From assembly GCA_031282945.1 (NCBI GenBank), contig JAITCX010000078.1:1-20994 (forward strand): a DNA stretch of 20,994 nt, written 5' to 3'. Positions 1 through 7,135 of this stretch are shown here, piece after piece (position 1 is the first letter of the stretch; every line of letters begins with the position of its first letter). The translations under genes were made by a program, and so were the position numbers. Below the pieces are notes generated by a model. That model saw nothing but the letters and a program-made list of their open reading frames with translations. It was not told where the DNA came from and ran no database searches. Source of the DNA: Elusimicrobiota bacterium. Its GTDB lineage: Bacteria; Elusimicrobiota; Endomicrobiia; Endomicrobiales; Endomicrobiaceae.

Positions 1-107
1 GTTTTTCTGTTTCTCTTTTTTCAAAAAGAGAAAAATGTCTTGTCTTTAATTTTCTGTTTCTCTTTTACCAAAAGAGAAATAATTTCCAACTCTTTTTTAC
101 AAAAGAG
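1..107. repeat. Cluster of three short palindromic repeats (TTTCTCTTTT / AAAAGAGAAA type)
   Basis: Three hairpin-forming units of one family lie in tandem. The first has 11-bp arms at 10-20 and 23-33 with a 2-nt loop. The second has 10-bp arms at 57-66 and 70-79 with loop ACC. The third is shorter, CTCTTTT at 90-96 and AAAAGAG at 101-107. Units one and two are both preceded by the same CTG triplet. The same family recurs at 10326-10423. No gene is visible in this stretch. The units lie upstream of the infC promoter and lack the GC-rich stem of an ordinary terminator. Confidence 0.75.
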
Positions 108-113
108 CCGCAT

Positions 114-142
114 TTTACATCTTTTTAGTTTTTTGTTATGAT
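114..142 (+). promoter_or_regulatory. Sigma-70-type promoter for the infC operon
   Basis: A -35 element TTTACA (114-119, consensus TTGACA) is separated by exactly 17 bp from a -10 element TATGAT (137-142, consensus TATAAT). Each matches five of six consensus positions. Transcription would start near 149-150, giving an untranslated leader of roughly 175 nt before infC. The promoter is inferred from sequence only. Confidence 0.65.
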
Positions 143-149
143 AAAACCG

Positions 150-303
150 TTGTTAAATTTTTGAGGCAGACATTTTAAAGAAGCCGGCCGGCTCACCTTA
201 AGCCATTTTGGCAAAAAGGTTAAGTAATAAAACAATAATTTGCGTTCTGCGGAACGCTATAGTTTTTTTATGAGCGAGGCGGAATTATGCCTCGCTTTTT
301 TTA
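150..303 (+). promoter_or_regulatory. Structured 5' leader of infC, candidate attenuator
   Basis: Between the predicted transcription start and infC lie several stems. There is a 12-nt palindrome AGCCGGCCGGCT at 182-193. A stem ACCTT/AAGGT (195-199 with 216-220) carries an inner GCC/GGC helix at 202-204 and 210-212. A hairpin GCGTTC-TGCG-GAACGC sits at 242-257, and an intrinsic terminator at 273-302. The segments AAGCC (181, 200 and 313) and GGCT (190 and 306) can pair in alternative ways, so mutually exclusive folds are possible. Ribosomal protein L20 is known to autoregulate infC-rpmI-rplT through leader RNA in Bacillus and through an mRNA operator in E. coli. An L20-responsive leader is therefore the natural hypothesis, but I could not match a known L20-binding motif by eye. 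Confidence 0.5.
273..302 (+). terminator. Intrinsic terminator directly upstream of infC
   Basis: The stem AGCGAGGC (273-280) pairs perfectly with GCCTCGCT (289-296) across an 8-nt loop and runs into seven T residues (296-302). It lies only about 25 nt before the infC initiation region, with no room for another promoter in between. It should therefore work as a conditional stop within the operon leader rather than as the end of an upstream gene. Confidence 0.75.
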
Positions 304-327
304 TTGGCTTATAAGCCAGAGGAGGGT

Positions 328-849
328 ATCGTCGAAAACAAGAGATATCGTATTAATCAATCTATAAGGGTCCCACAGGTTAGGCTTATAGATTCAGATG
401 GAGCGCAAGCGGGCATTGTCGGCATTGCCGAGGCTTTAGCTTTAGCGAATGCAAAAGGATTAGATCTAGTTGAAATTTCTGCAACTGCAAATCCTCCCGT
501 TTGCAAAATTATTAGTTTTTCTAAGTTTCGTTATGAAGTTGACAAGCGCGAAAAAGAAAGCAAGAAAAAGCAAAAAATTATTCAAGTAAAAGAAGTCAGG
601 GTGAGGCCGAGAATCGGCGTGCATGATTTGGAAATTAAAATTAAGCGCGCGCGTCAGTTTATTGAGGACGGCGATAAAGTGCAGATTACCGCGATGTTTT
701 CTGGCAGAGAAATGCAGCATAAAGAGTTGGGAATAAAAATTGTAGATAAAATTCAAGAGGCGCTTGCCGACATTGCAGAAGCGGAAGGCAAAAGATCTTC
801 TATGGGAACGCGGGTGTTTTTAACGCTTGCGCCAAAAAGAAAAAAGTAG
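328..849 (+). CDS. infC: Translation initiation factor IF-3
   Basis: IF-3 binds the 30S subunit, blocks premature 50S joining and checks start codon and initiator tRNA pairing. The protein aligns along its length with the family. The N-terminal domain begins near NKRYRIN and contains GLDLVEIS and NPPVCKI. A lysine-rich linker follows, then the C-terminal domain with QVKEVRVRP, the GREM motif and a LAPKRKK tail. The start is not clear. The frame is open from a TTG at 304, but that TTG abuts the terminator U-tract and has no ribosome binding site. A strong AGGAGG (320-325) sits just before ATC 328 and GTC 331. I placed the start at ATC 328 because infC is known for non-canonical AUU/AUC starts, although the spacing is short. 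It is the first gene of the infC-rpmI-rplT set. Confidence 0.9.
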   Translation: MVENKRYRINQSIRVPQVRLIDSDGAQAGIVGIAEALALANAKGLDLVEISATANPPVCKIISFSKFRYEVDKREKESKKKQKIIQVKEVRVRPRIGVHDLEIKIKRARQFIEDGDKVQITAMFSGREMQHKELGIKIVDKIQEALADIAEAEGKRSSMGTRVFLTLAPKRKK

Positions 850-877
850 ATTTGCAAAATAAAATATTGGAGGCAAT

Positions 878-1078
878 ATGCCAAAAATGAAAACGCATAG
901 CGCTACAAAAAAACGTTTTAGAGTGAGCGCTGGTAAAAAAGTTAAATTTAGAAAAGCGGGTCAACGCCATTTATTGACTGGAGATTCGGGAAATCAAAAT
1001 AGACTTTCCAGAAAAGCGGAGTATGTTCAAAAGTCCGACATGAGAACAATGAAAAAGTTTTTGCCGTACGATTTTTAG
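878..1078 (+). CDS. rpmI: Large subunit ribosomal protein L35 (bL35)
   Basis: This 66-residue, very basic protein has the L35 signature: MPKMKTHSATKKRF at the N-terminus, HLLTGDS in the middle and MKKFLPY near the C-terminus. L35 is a small 50S subunit protein assembled on 23S rRNA. The ATG follows a TTGGAGG ribosome binding site at about 867-873. The gene lies 28 nt after infC and 36 nt before rplT, the usual order in bacteria, and all three are probably read from the promoter at 114-142. Length and sequence are normal for the family. Confidence 0.97.
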   Translation: MPKMKTHSATKKRFRVSAGKKVKFRKAGQRHLLTGDSGNQNRLSRKAEYVQKSDMRTMKKFLPYDF

Positions 1079-1114
1079 AAATAAAAATAAATATTATTTC
1101 AAAGGGAGACAATT

Positions 1115-1462
1115 ATGCGCGTAAAAAGTGCGGTATATACAAGACAGAAAAAGAAAAAGAAATTTAGACTTGCCAAAGGTTCTTATGCCACAAAGAAAAA
1201 TCGTTGGAGAATGGTAAAACAACAACTGGCAAAATCTTTGGCTTATGCTTATGAGGGGCGCAAAGACAATAAAGCGAATTATCGCAGTTTATGGATAGTG
1301 CGTTTAAACGCCGCCGCCAGAGAAGAAGGGCTTTCCTATAATAAATTTATATGCGGGCTTAAAAAGGCAAATATTGCCGTAGACAGAAAAATGTTGGCTG
1401 AACTTGCTATAAATGACGTGGCTGCATTTAAACAATTGGCTGAACTTGCTAAAAAAGCTTGA
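1115..1462 (+). CDS. rplT: Large subunit ribosomal protein L20 (bL20)
   Basis: This 115-residue basic protein begins MRVKSAVYTR. It carries the L20 hallmarks YATKKNRWRMVKQQLAKSL, YEGRKDNKANYRSLWI and the NAAAREEGLSYNKFI segment. L20 is needed early in 50S assembly. In the model organisms studied it also represses its own operon by binding mRNA. That makes it the best candidate ligand for the leader described upstream of infC. The ATG is preceded by AGGGAG. The stop codon TGA (1460-1462) shares a base with the ATG of ktrB (1462-1464), so the two genes are probably translationally coupled. Confidence 0.97.
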   Translation: MRVKSAVYTRQKKKKKFRLAKGSYATKKNRWRMVKQQLAKSLAYAYEGRKDNKANYRSLWIVRLNAAAREEGLSYNKFICGLKKANIAVDRKMLAELAINDVAAFKQLAELAKKA

Positions 1463-2745
1463 TGTTATTTTCGCCTGCTAAAACTTTAGTTTTATTTTTT
1501 GTATCAATTATAGCTATTGGGACATTGCTTTTATGTTTGCCTTTTTCTCTAAAGGACGGCGTAGGATTTTCCTTTATGGCAAATTTGTTTACATCCGTTT
1601 CAGCTGTTTCCGTAACAGGTTTAACTGTCGTTTCAATTGGGCAGCACTATTCTATTTTTGGGCAGCTAGTAATTACTTTGCTTGTTCAGCTGGGCGGATG
1701 GGGCTATATGTTTGTTACAACTTTAAGCGCCGTTTTAGTGGGCAAAATAACCATAAAAGATAGACGCATAATGCATGAATTTTTTGACATAACTTCTTTT
1801 AGCGAATTCAAAAATGTTTTAGAAAAATCTATCTTTTTTGTTTTAGCTATAGAGATTGTCGGCACAATTGTATTGTCTGTATTGTTCTTAAGACATTATC
1901 CTCTACTCAAATCTATTTATCTTGGATTTATTCATTGCATTATGGCTTTCTGCAATGCAGGCATTACGCCGTTTGATAATGGTTTGACGGCTTATTATTC
2001 CGATCCCGCTATATTATTTGTTTTTACGATTTTAATTATTTTAGGCAGTATCGGTTTTTTTGTTTTGGTAGATATGTATGATTCCTATAAAGACAAACAT
2101 GTTCATCTCTTAACGCATACAAAAATTGTTCTTTCCACTACCGCTGTATTTTTAATCTTGGGAATTATTTATTTTATTATCGCCAAACAAAATTTTATCA
2201 ATGCGCTTTTTCAATCGGCGAGTTTGCGCACCTCTGGGTTTAATACCACTGATATGGCGGCTCTCAGTCCTTTGGGAAAAATTTTTATAGCTTTTTTAAT
2301 GGCTATAGGGGGGGCGCCGGCAAGCATGTCGGGCGGTTTAAAAGTTACAACTTTTATTGTTATGCTCGTCTCAATAGAGAGCTTTATAAAAGGCAGAGAA
2401 GATGTCTGTATTTTTAAAAGACGTTTGTCCAATACATTAGTTAGAAAAACCGCATTAATTGTAGTTTTATTTGTGATGACGCTTTTTGCTTTGACGGTTA
2501 TGATGGTTCTTGTGGAACCGCATCATCCTCCGATAGATTTATTTTTTGAGACGACAGCGGCATTTTCAAATGCCGGGGTTTCTTTAGGGTTTACGCAAGA
2601 TTTATCTGTTTTTGGAAAAATTATTGAGATCGTGGCTATGTTTATCGGGCGTATCAGCATTGCCACATTTTTGCTTTTAACTATCGGCCACATAGCGCAT
2701 ATCCACCAACCGAAATATCCGCAGGCCGATGTTTTTGTGGGGTAA
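1462..2745 (+). CDS. ktrB: KtrB/TrkH-family potassium uptake channel subunit
   Basis: This integral inner-membrane protein forms the ion pathway of a KtrAB-type K+ (often Na+-dependent) uptake system. At 427 residues it matches the short KtrB form rather than long TrkH. Four pore-loop repeats are visible, each with the selectivity-filter glycine: VTGL (G53), NAGIT (G167), TSGFNT (G259) and NAGVS (G372). The third repeat is followed by the glycine-rich intramembrane loop GGAPASMSGGLK (about 283-294). The conserved MFIGRI motif lies near 393-398. Many hydrophobic helices surround these. I start it at ATG 1462, inside the rplT stop (TGATG), rather than at TTG 1459. It is followed directly by ktrA. 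A K+ transporter between rplT and pheS is not the usual arrangement. Confidence 0.93.
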   Translation: MLFSPAKTLVLFFVSIIAIGTLLLCLPFSLKDGVGFSFMANLFTSVSAVSVTGLTVVSIGQHYSIFGQLVITLLVQLGGWGYMFVTTLSAVLVGKITIKDRRIMHEFFDITSFSEFKNVLEKSIFFVLAIEIVGTIVLSVLFLRHYPLLKSIYLGFIHCIMAFCNAGITPFDNGLTAYYSDPAILFVFTILIILGSIGFFVLVDMYDSYKDKHVHLLTHTKIVLSTTAVFLILGIIYFIIAKQNFINALFQSASLRTSGFNTTDMAALSPLGKIFIAFLMAIGGAPASMSGGLKVTTFIVMLVSIESFIKGREDVCIFKRRLSNTLVRKTALIVVLFVMTLFALTVMMVLVEPHHPPIDLFFETTAAFSNAGVSLGFTQDLSVFGKIIEIVAMFIGRISIATFLLLTIGHIAHIHQPKYPQADVFVG

Positions 2746-2746
2746 A

Positions 2747-3439
2747 ATGAAAAATAAAAAAAAACAATTTGTTGTTATAGGACTTGGAACTTTTGGTTAT
2801 AATGTCAGTTGCGAATTAGTAAAACATGGCATGCAAGTTTTAGCTATAGACAGAGATGAAACGATTGTAAATGAAATAGCGCCTTTTGTAACGCAGGCCT
2901 TAATTTTAGATGCAAGCGATGAAAAAGCCATGCAGAAAGCGGGCATCACAGATTGCGACGCGGCTTTAATTTCAGTGGGGGATGTAAAGACGAGCATGTT
3001 AGCTACACTGATAGTTAAAGATTTAGGCGTCAACAATATTATTGTAAAGTGCGTGGATGTTTGGCATTCAAAGGTTGCTGTAAAGTTGGGCGCCAATCAA
3101 GTTATTTATCCCGAACTTGAAATGGCAAAGAAATTTGTTGCAAGCATTGTATCGCCCAATATTTTAGAACAAATCCAACTTTCAAACGATTACAATCTCA
3201 TGGAAATTGTTGCGCCGAGCGATTTTTGGGATAAAACTTTAAAAGAATTAGACATTAGAAATAAATTTGAACTAACCGTCATTGCTGTGCGCAGCGCCGT
3301 GCCTACCATTTCAGCGGACGGTCAAAATGACATTAAAGAAAAAATAACTATGGTTCCGGGATCAGAGTATAAAGTTAAGCAAGGGGATGTTTTAGTTGTT
3401 ATTGGAGCAGTGGAAGCTTTAGAAAAATTTAAGGGGTAG
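2747..3439 (+). CDS. ktrA: KtrA/TrkA-family regulatory subunit, RCK_N plus RCK_C
   Basis: This cytoplasmic 230-residue protein gates the KtrB channel in response to bound nucleotide. The N-terminal Rossmann fold has VIGLGTFG (residues 10-17) and an acidic end of the second strand at LAIDRDE (about D35). This suits binding of NAD(H) or ADP/ATP in RCK_N domains. The C-terminal half, from about residue 140, looks like an RCK_C ligand-binding domain ending VLVVIGAVEALEKF. A single RCK_N/RCK_C pair is the KtrA layout; proteobacterial TrkA has two. I prefer the ATG at 2747, just after the ktrB stop and preceded by GGGG. An in-frame ATG at 2729 would add six residues and overlap ktrB by 17 nt. Confidence 0.93.
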   Translation: MKNKKKQFVVIGLGTFGYNVSCELVKHGMQVLAIDRDETIVNEIAPFVTQALILDASDEKAMQKAGITDCDAALISVGDVKTSMLATLIVKDLGVNNIIVKCVDVWHSKVAVKLGANQVIYPELEMAKKFVASIVSPNILEQIQLSNDYNLMEIVAPSDFWDKTLKELDIRNKFELTVIAVRSAVPTISADGQNDIKEKITMVPGSEYKVKQGDVLVVIGAVEALEKFKG

Positions 3440-3440
3440 G

Positions 3441-3731
3441 ATGATTATGCCGAAATCTCAAAATAAAGATACGCTTACAGAGCAGAAATATATGGAGTTA
3501 GCCGAATCTTATTTTTTAAACAATAAGTTTAACGAAGCTCTCGCCGAATTTAAAAAAGTTTTAGAAATAAATCCTTCAAATGCGCAAGCCTGTTATAATA
3601 TTGGTTTAATAAATGAAAGATTACATAATGTAGAAATGGCAAAAGAGATGTACGGCCGCGCTTTAGAAATTAATAAAGATTATAAAATTGCCCGCCAAAA
3701 ATTAAATAATCTTATGGGGCTTGAAAAATGA
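3441..3731 (+). CDS. Small TPR-repeat protein
   Basis: This is a 96-residue protein of unknown specific function. It contains about two tetratricopeptide repeats. One runs from YMELAESYFLNNKFNEAL through FKKVLEINPSN. The next runs from ACYNIGLINERLHNVEMA through YGRALEINKDY. Both show the TPR pattern of small and aromatic positions with a terminal proline or lysine. TPR units form helical surfaces for protein binding. There is no signal peptide or membrane segment, so it is probably cytoplasmic. It starts 2 nt after the ktrA stop, or at the second ATG 3447. Its TGA overlaps the pheS ATG (ATGA at 3728-3731), so it is likely coupled to pheS. Nothing in the sequence says what it binds. Confidence 0.8.
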   Translation: MIMPKSQNKDTLTEQKYMELAESYFLNNKFNEALAEFKKVLEINPSNAQACYNIGLINERLHNVEMAKEMYGRALEINKDYKIARQKLNNLMGLEK

Positions 3732-4750
3732 AAATTGACATAAATGAAATTATCAATTCGGCCGCAGGTGAAATTGCCGCCGCAACATTACAAACTTTAC
3801 CGGAATTAAAATTAAAATATCTTGGTAAAGATGGTGAAATTACAAAGATCTTAAAAACATTAAAAATTCTAAAACCAGACGAGAGAAAAGAGCTTGGCCA
3901 AAAAGCCAATGAAGCCAAAAAAATAATAGAGCAAGCTTTAGAAAATAAAGAAAAAGAACTTTCCCAAAAAGCCATCCAAGAAAAAACGGCGTCCCAAAAA
4001 GTTGACATATCGCCTATCTTTTACTTTCCTGTAAACTCGGGACATTTTCATATCATCACAAAAACAATAGAAGATATTTCTCAAATTTTTATTTCTTTAG
4101 GATTTAAAATTGCCAAAGGTCCTGAGATAGAAACGGATTGGTATAATTTCCAAGCTCTAAACCATCCAGAAGATCATCCAGCCCGCGATGTTCAAGACAC
4201 TTTTTATTTGCAAGGTTCTAAAGATCTTTTAAGGACGCATACTTCGCCTGTGCAGGTGCATGTTATGCAAAATCAAAAGCCGCCTGTGCGTGTGATTGTG
4301 CCGGGCAGAGTGTTTAGAAATGAGGCAAGCGATGCTAGCCACAGCTCAACATTTCATCAAATTGAAGGTCTTTTTGTAAATCAAAATGTCACTTTTGTAG
4401 ACTTAAAATCAACGCTTGCAAGTTTTGTAAAAAAGTTTTTTGGGCAAAATATATCATTACGATTTAGACCGTCTTTTTTCCCGTTTACTGAACCTTCCGC
4501 CGAGGTGGATGTGCAATGTTTTTTTTGCGGGGGCAAGGGTTGCGGCGTCTGCAAACAATCGGGCTGGATAGAAATTTTAGGGTGCGGAATGGTGCATCCA
4601 AATGTTTTTAAAGCGGTGGAATACGACAGCGAAAACTATACTGGTTTTGCTTTTGGAATGGGCGTTGAAAGAATTGCGATGCTTAAATACGGCATTGACG
4701 ATATTCGTTTATTTTACGAAAACGATTTAAGGTTTTTGAGACAATTTTAA
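3728..4750 (+). CDS. pheS: Phenylalanyl-tRNA synthetase alpha subunit
   Basis: This is the catalytic subunit of the (alpha-beta)2 class II synthetase that charges tRNA-Phe. The 340 residues show an N-terminal coiled-coil arm (about 1-100, rich in K and E) that contacts tRNA. The catalytic core has the class II signatures: HPARDVQDTFYL, then the motif 2 region LRTHTSPVQVH and VFRNEASDASHSSTFHQIEG, and motif 3 as FAFGMGVERIAML near the C-terminus. The CFFCGGKGCGVCKQSG cysteine cluster before GWIEILGCGMV is common in bacterial PheS. Length is typical. It overlaps the TPR gene by 4 nt and is followed 13 nt later by pheT. Confidence 0.97.
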   Translation: MKIDINEIINSAAGEIAAATLQTLPELKLKYLGKDGEITKILKTLKILKPDERKELGQKANEAKKIIEQALENKEKELSQKAIQEKTASQKVDISPIFYFPVNSGHFHIITKTIEDISQIFISLGFKIAKGPEIETDWYNFQALNHPEDHPARDVQDTFYLQGSKDLLRTHTSPVQVHVMQNQKPPVRVIVPGRVFRNEASDASHSSTFHQIEGLFVNQNVTFVDLKSTLASFVKKFFGQNISLRFRPSFFPFTEPSAEVDVQCFFCGGKGCGVCKQSGWIEILGCGMVHPNVFKAVEYDSENYTGFAFGMGVERIAMLKYGIDDIRLFYENDLRFLRQF

Positions 4751-4763
4751 TGGAGTTTAAAAA

Positions 4764-7127
4764 ATGAAAATATCTTTTAACTGGCTAAAAAAATTTATAG
4801 ACCTAGATATAGATCCCTATAAAACGGCAGACATTTTAACTTTTTCTGGAGTAGAAACTACTGTTTTAAGCGACAGCAAACCTGCATGGACAAAAATTGT
4901 AAGCGCTAAAATTTTAGAGGCGCAAAAACATCCCAATGCGGATAAACTTTGGTTGTGCAAAGTTAGCGACGGCAGCGAGGTCTATCAAATAGTTTGCGGC
5001 GCGCCCAATGTGAGAGAAGGAATGATTGTAGCTTTGGCAAAAATTGGAGCTACGCTCCCGGGCGGGTTTGAAATTAAAAAAGCAAAAATTAGATCTATAG
5101 AATCTGAAGGGATGATGTGTTCTAAAAAAGAATTAGGGCTTGCGTTGGAATCTGATGGGATAATGGAATTAGACCCCAAAACAAAATTGGGACAGCCTTT
5201 AGAAATAATTTTAGATAAAGTTGAGGATGCAGTTTTAGAGTTTGAAATTACTCCCAACCGCGGCGATTGTTTAAGTCATTTGGGAATAGCGCGCGAGCTT
5301 GCGGCAAAACTAAAGAAAAATTTAACTCTTCCTCCCATAAAAACTTCCAATGCTTTATTGGGTCACAATGTAAAAATTGAATCAGATAAATGTCAAAGAT
5401 ATATCGGCGTGATTATAAAAGATATTGAAGTTAAACCTTCGCCTGAGTGGTTGGCGGATGCGCTTGAAAAATGCGGCGTGCGGCCTATAAATAATATTGT
5501 AGACATAACAAATTATGTAATGCTCTCGCTCGGCCAGCCGATGCATGCTTTTGATTTGGCAAAACTTGACGGCCAAGAAATTATTGTGCGCAATGCTAAA
5601 ACGGGCGAGAAAATTTTGGCGCTTGATTCTAAAGAATATGAGCTGGATGAGAGCATGCTTGTTATTTGCGACAAAAAAGCTCCTGTTGCAATTGCAGGCA
5701 TTATGGGCGGGGAAGTTTCGGGCGTGACAAACAATACAAAAGCTATTCTTTTAGAAAGCGCAATTTTTGACGCTTCAAGCATTAGAAAAACATCCAAAAA
5801 ATTAAAGCTCTCAAGCGATTCTTCTTATAGGTATGAGCGCGGCGTGGACTGGGGCATAACGGAAACGGCGTCTTGGTTTGCCATAAATTTAATTACGGCG
5901 ATTGCGGGCGGATCAATTGTAAATAAAACTGACATTGCAACAAAAAAGTTTAAACCTACAGAAATTGTTTTGCGGTTTGAGAGAGTAAAAAAGGTTTTAG
6001 GTTATACCATTGAAGAAAATGAAATTGCCAAAATTTTAAGATTTTTGGGCTGCGATCTTCTGCCCAGAAAAGAAGTTGTTTTGTGTAAAGTTCCGTCTTG
6101 GCGCAACGACATAAGCGCTGAGATAGATTTAATTGAGGAGCTTGCAAGAATTAACGGTTATGAAAATATCCCGCAGGTAAATTTAGATTATGATTTGTCG
6201 ATTGGGACGGACTCTTATTTTTGTCCATTATTAAAAAAAATTCGTATGCATTTATTTGGGCTTGGTTTTTGCGAAGCTCTAAACTATAGTTTTTTAGAAA
6301 GCGCGGACGTAGAAAAGTTTGGATTAAAAAGTTACTACAAAATTTCAAATCCAGTTTCAAAAGAAAATGAACTTTTGCGGCCGTCTCTCTTGCCTGCGCT
6401 ATATAAAAATTTGCTGACAAATATCGGTCAAGGAGCGGCGTCGGTTTCGCTTTTTGAGTGCGGAAAAATTTTTACAAAAAACGGCGAAAAAGAATCCGCC
6501 GCCGGCATAATGTATGGGGATGTTTGGGGCGATTGGTGGAAATGGGAAAATGCCGATTGCGATACAAAATATAATTTTTATTTTTTAGGGGCGGTAGTAA
6601 AAAATTTCTTGCCAAACAATGAGTTTTGCATATCAAATAATTTATCACCGCAGAGTTTTTTTCATCCCGGTCAAACCGCTTCTATAGTTTATCGCGGCAA
6701 ATCAATCGGCCAGTTTGGAACTTTAAACCCAATGATAACGCAAGAACTAAAAAATGATGTTTTTTATTTTGAAATAGATGTAGAGGCAATTGGAGATTTA
6801 CGGCTTGACAATGTTTTGTTTAAACCTTTTGCAAAGTTTCCTCCTGTAAAAAGGGATCTTTCTTTTGTGGCAAGCAAGAGCGTACCTTTTGAAAAAATTG
6901 AGCAAGTGATAAAATCTGTGAAAAAAGAGGACGGCTTAATTGAAGATTATAGACTTTTTTCTGTTTACTCTAATGATGAAAAAATTGGGGCGCAAAATAT
7001 TGCCTATAGTCTTAGCATAACTTATAGAGATTTAGATAAAACTTTGACGGATGTTTGCGTCAATGAAAATATGCAAAAATTGATAGACAAATTAAATAAA
7101 AAATTGTCCATAACTTTAAGGGTGTAG
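4764..7127 (+). CDS. pheT: Phenylalanyl-tRNA synthetase beta subunit
   Basis: This is the partner of PheS, with structural, tRNA-binding and editing roles. The 787 residues follow the bacterial domain order. The N-terminus is MKISFNWLKKFIDLDID. An EMAP/OB-type tRNA-binding domain spans roughly 40-150 and includes HPNADKLWLCKV and VCGAPNV. The B3/B4 editing module spans about 205-375 and includes NNIVDITNYVMLSLGQPMHAFD and LLESAIFD. B5 and the catalytic-like core follow. The C-terminal anticodon-binding FDX-ACB domain begins near FAKFPPVKRDLSFV. The ATG is preceded by GGAG at about 8 nt. The ugd gene follows after 8 nt, so it appears to belong to the same transcript. Confidence 0.97.
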   Translation: MKISFNWLKKFIDLDIDPYKTADILTFSGVETTVLSDSKPAWTKIVSAKILEAQKHPNADKLWLCKVSDGSEVYQIVCGAPNVREGMIVALAKIGATLPGGFEIKKAKIRSIESEGMMCSKKELGLALESDGIMELDPKTKLGQPLEIILDKVEDAVLEFEITPNRGDCLSHLGIARELAAKLKKNLTLPPIKTSNALLGHNVKIESDKCQRYIGVIIKDIEVKPSPEWLADALEKCGVRPINNIVDITNYVMLSLGQPMHAFDLAKLDGQEIIVRNAKTGEKILALDSKEYELDESMLVICDKKAPVAIAGIMGGEVSGVTNNTKAILLESAIFDASSIRKTSKKLKLSSDSSYRYERGVDWGITETASWFAINLITAIAGGSIVNKTDIATKKFKPTEIVLRFERVKKVLGYTIEENEIAKILRFLGCDLLPRKEVVLCKVPSWRNDISAEIDLIEELARINGYENIPQVNLDYDLSIGTDSYFCPLLKKIRMHLFGLGFCEALNYSFLESADVEKFGLKSYYKISNPVSKENELLRPSLLPALYKNLLTNIGQGAASVSLFECGKIFTKNGEKESAAGIMYGDVWGDWWKWENADCDTKYNFYFLGAVVKNFLPNNEFCISNNLSPQSFFHPGQTASIVYRGKSIGQFGTLNPMITQELKNDVFYFEIDVEAIGDLRLDNVLFKPFAKFPPVKRDLSFVASKSVPFEKIEQVIKSVKKEDGLIEDYRLFSVYSNDEKIGAQNIAYSLSITYRDLDKTLTDVCVNENMQKLIDKLNKKLSITLRV

Positions 7128-7135
7128 GAGGCAAA

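Noticed and set aside
1..107. CRISPR array
   Set aside because: The repeats are palindromic, unequal in length, irregularly spaced and lack constant-length spacers. No cas gene is present.
150..303. T-box or 6S RNA in the infC leader
   Set aside because: No T-box sequence or specifier stem is visible, and the hairpins do not form the long bulged duplex of 6S RNA. The conditional terminator explains the layout better.
466..756. Minus-strand open frame inside infC
   Set aside because: It lies wholly within infC on the opposite strand, has no recognisable domain, and exists because the AT-rich code leaves few stops.
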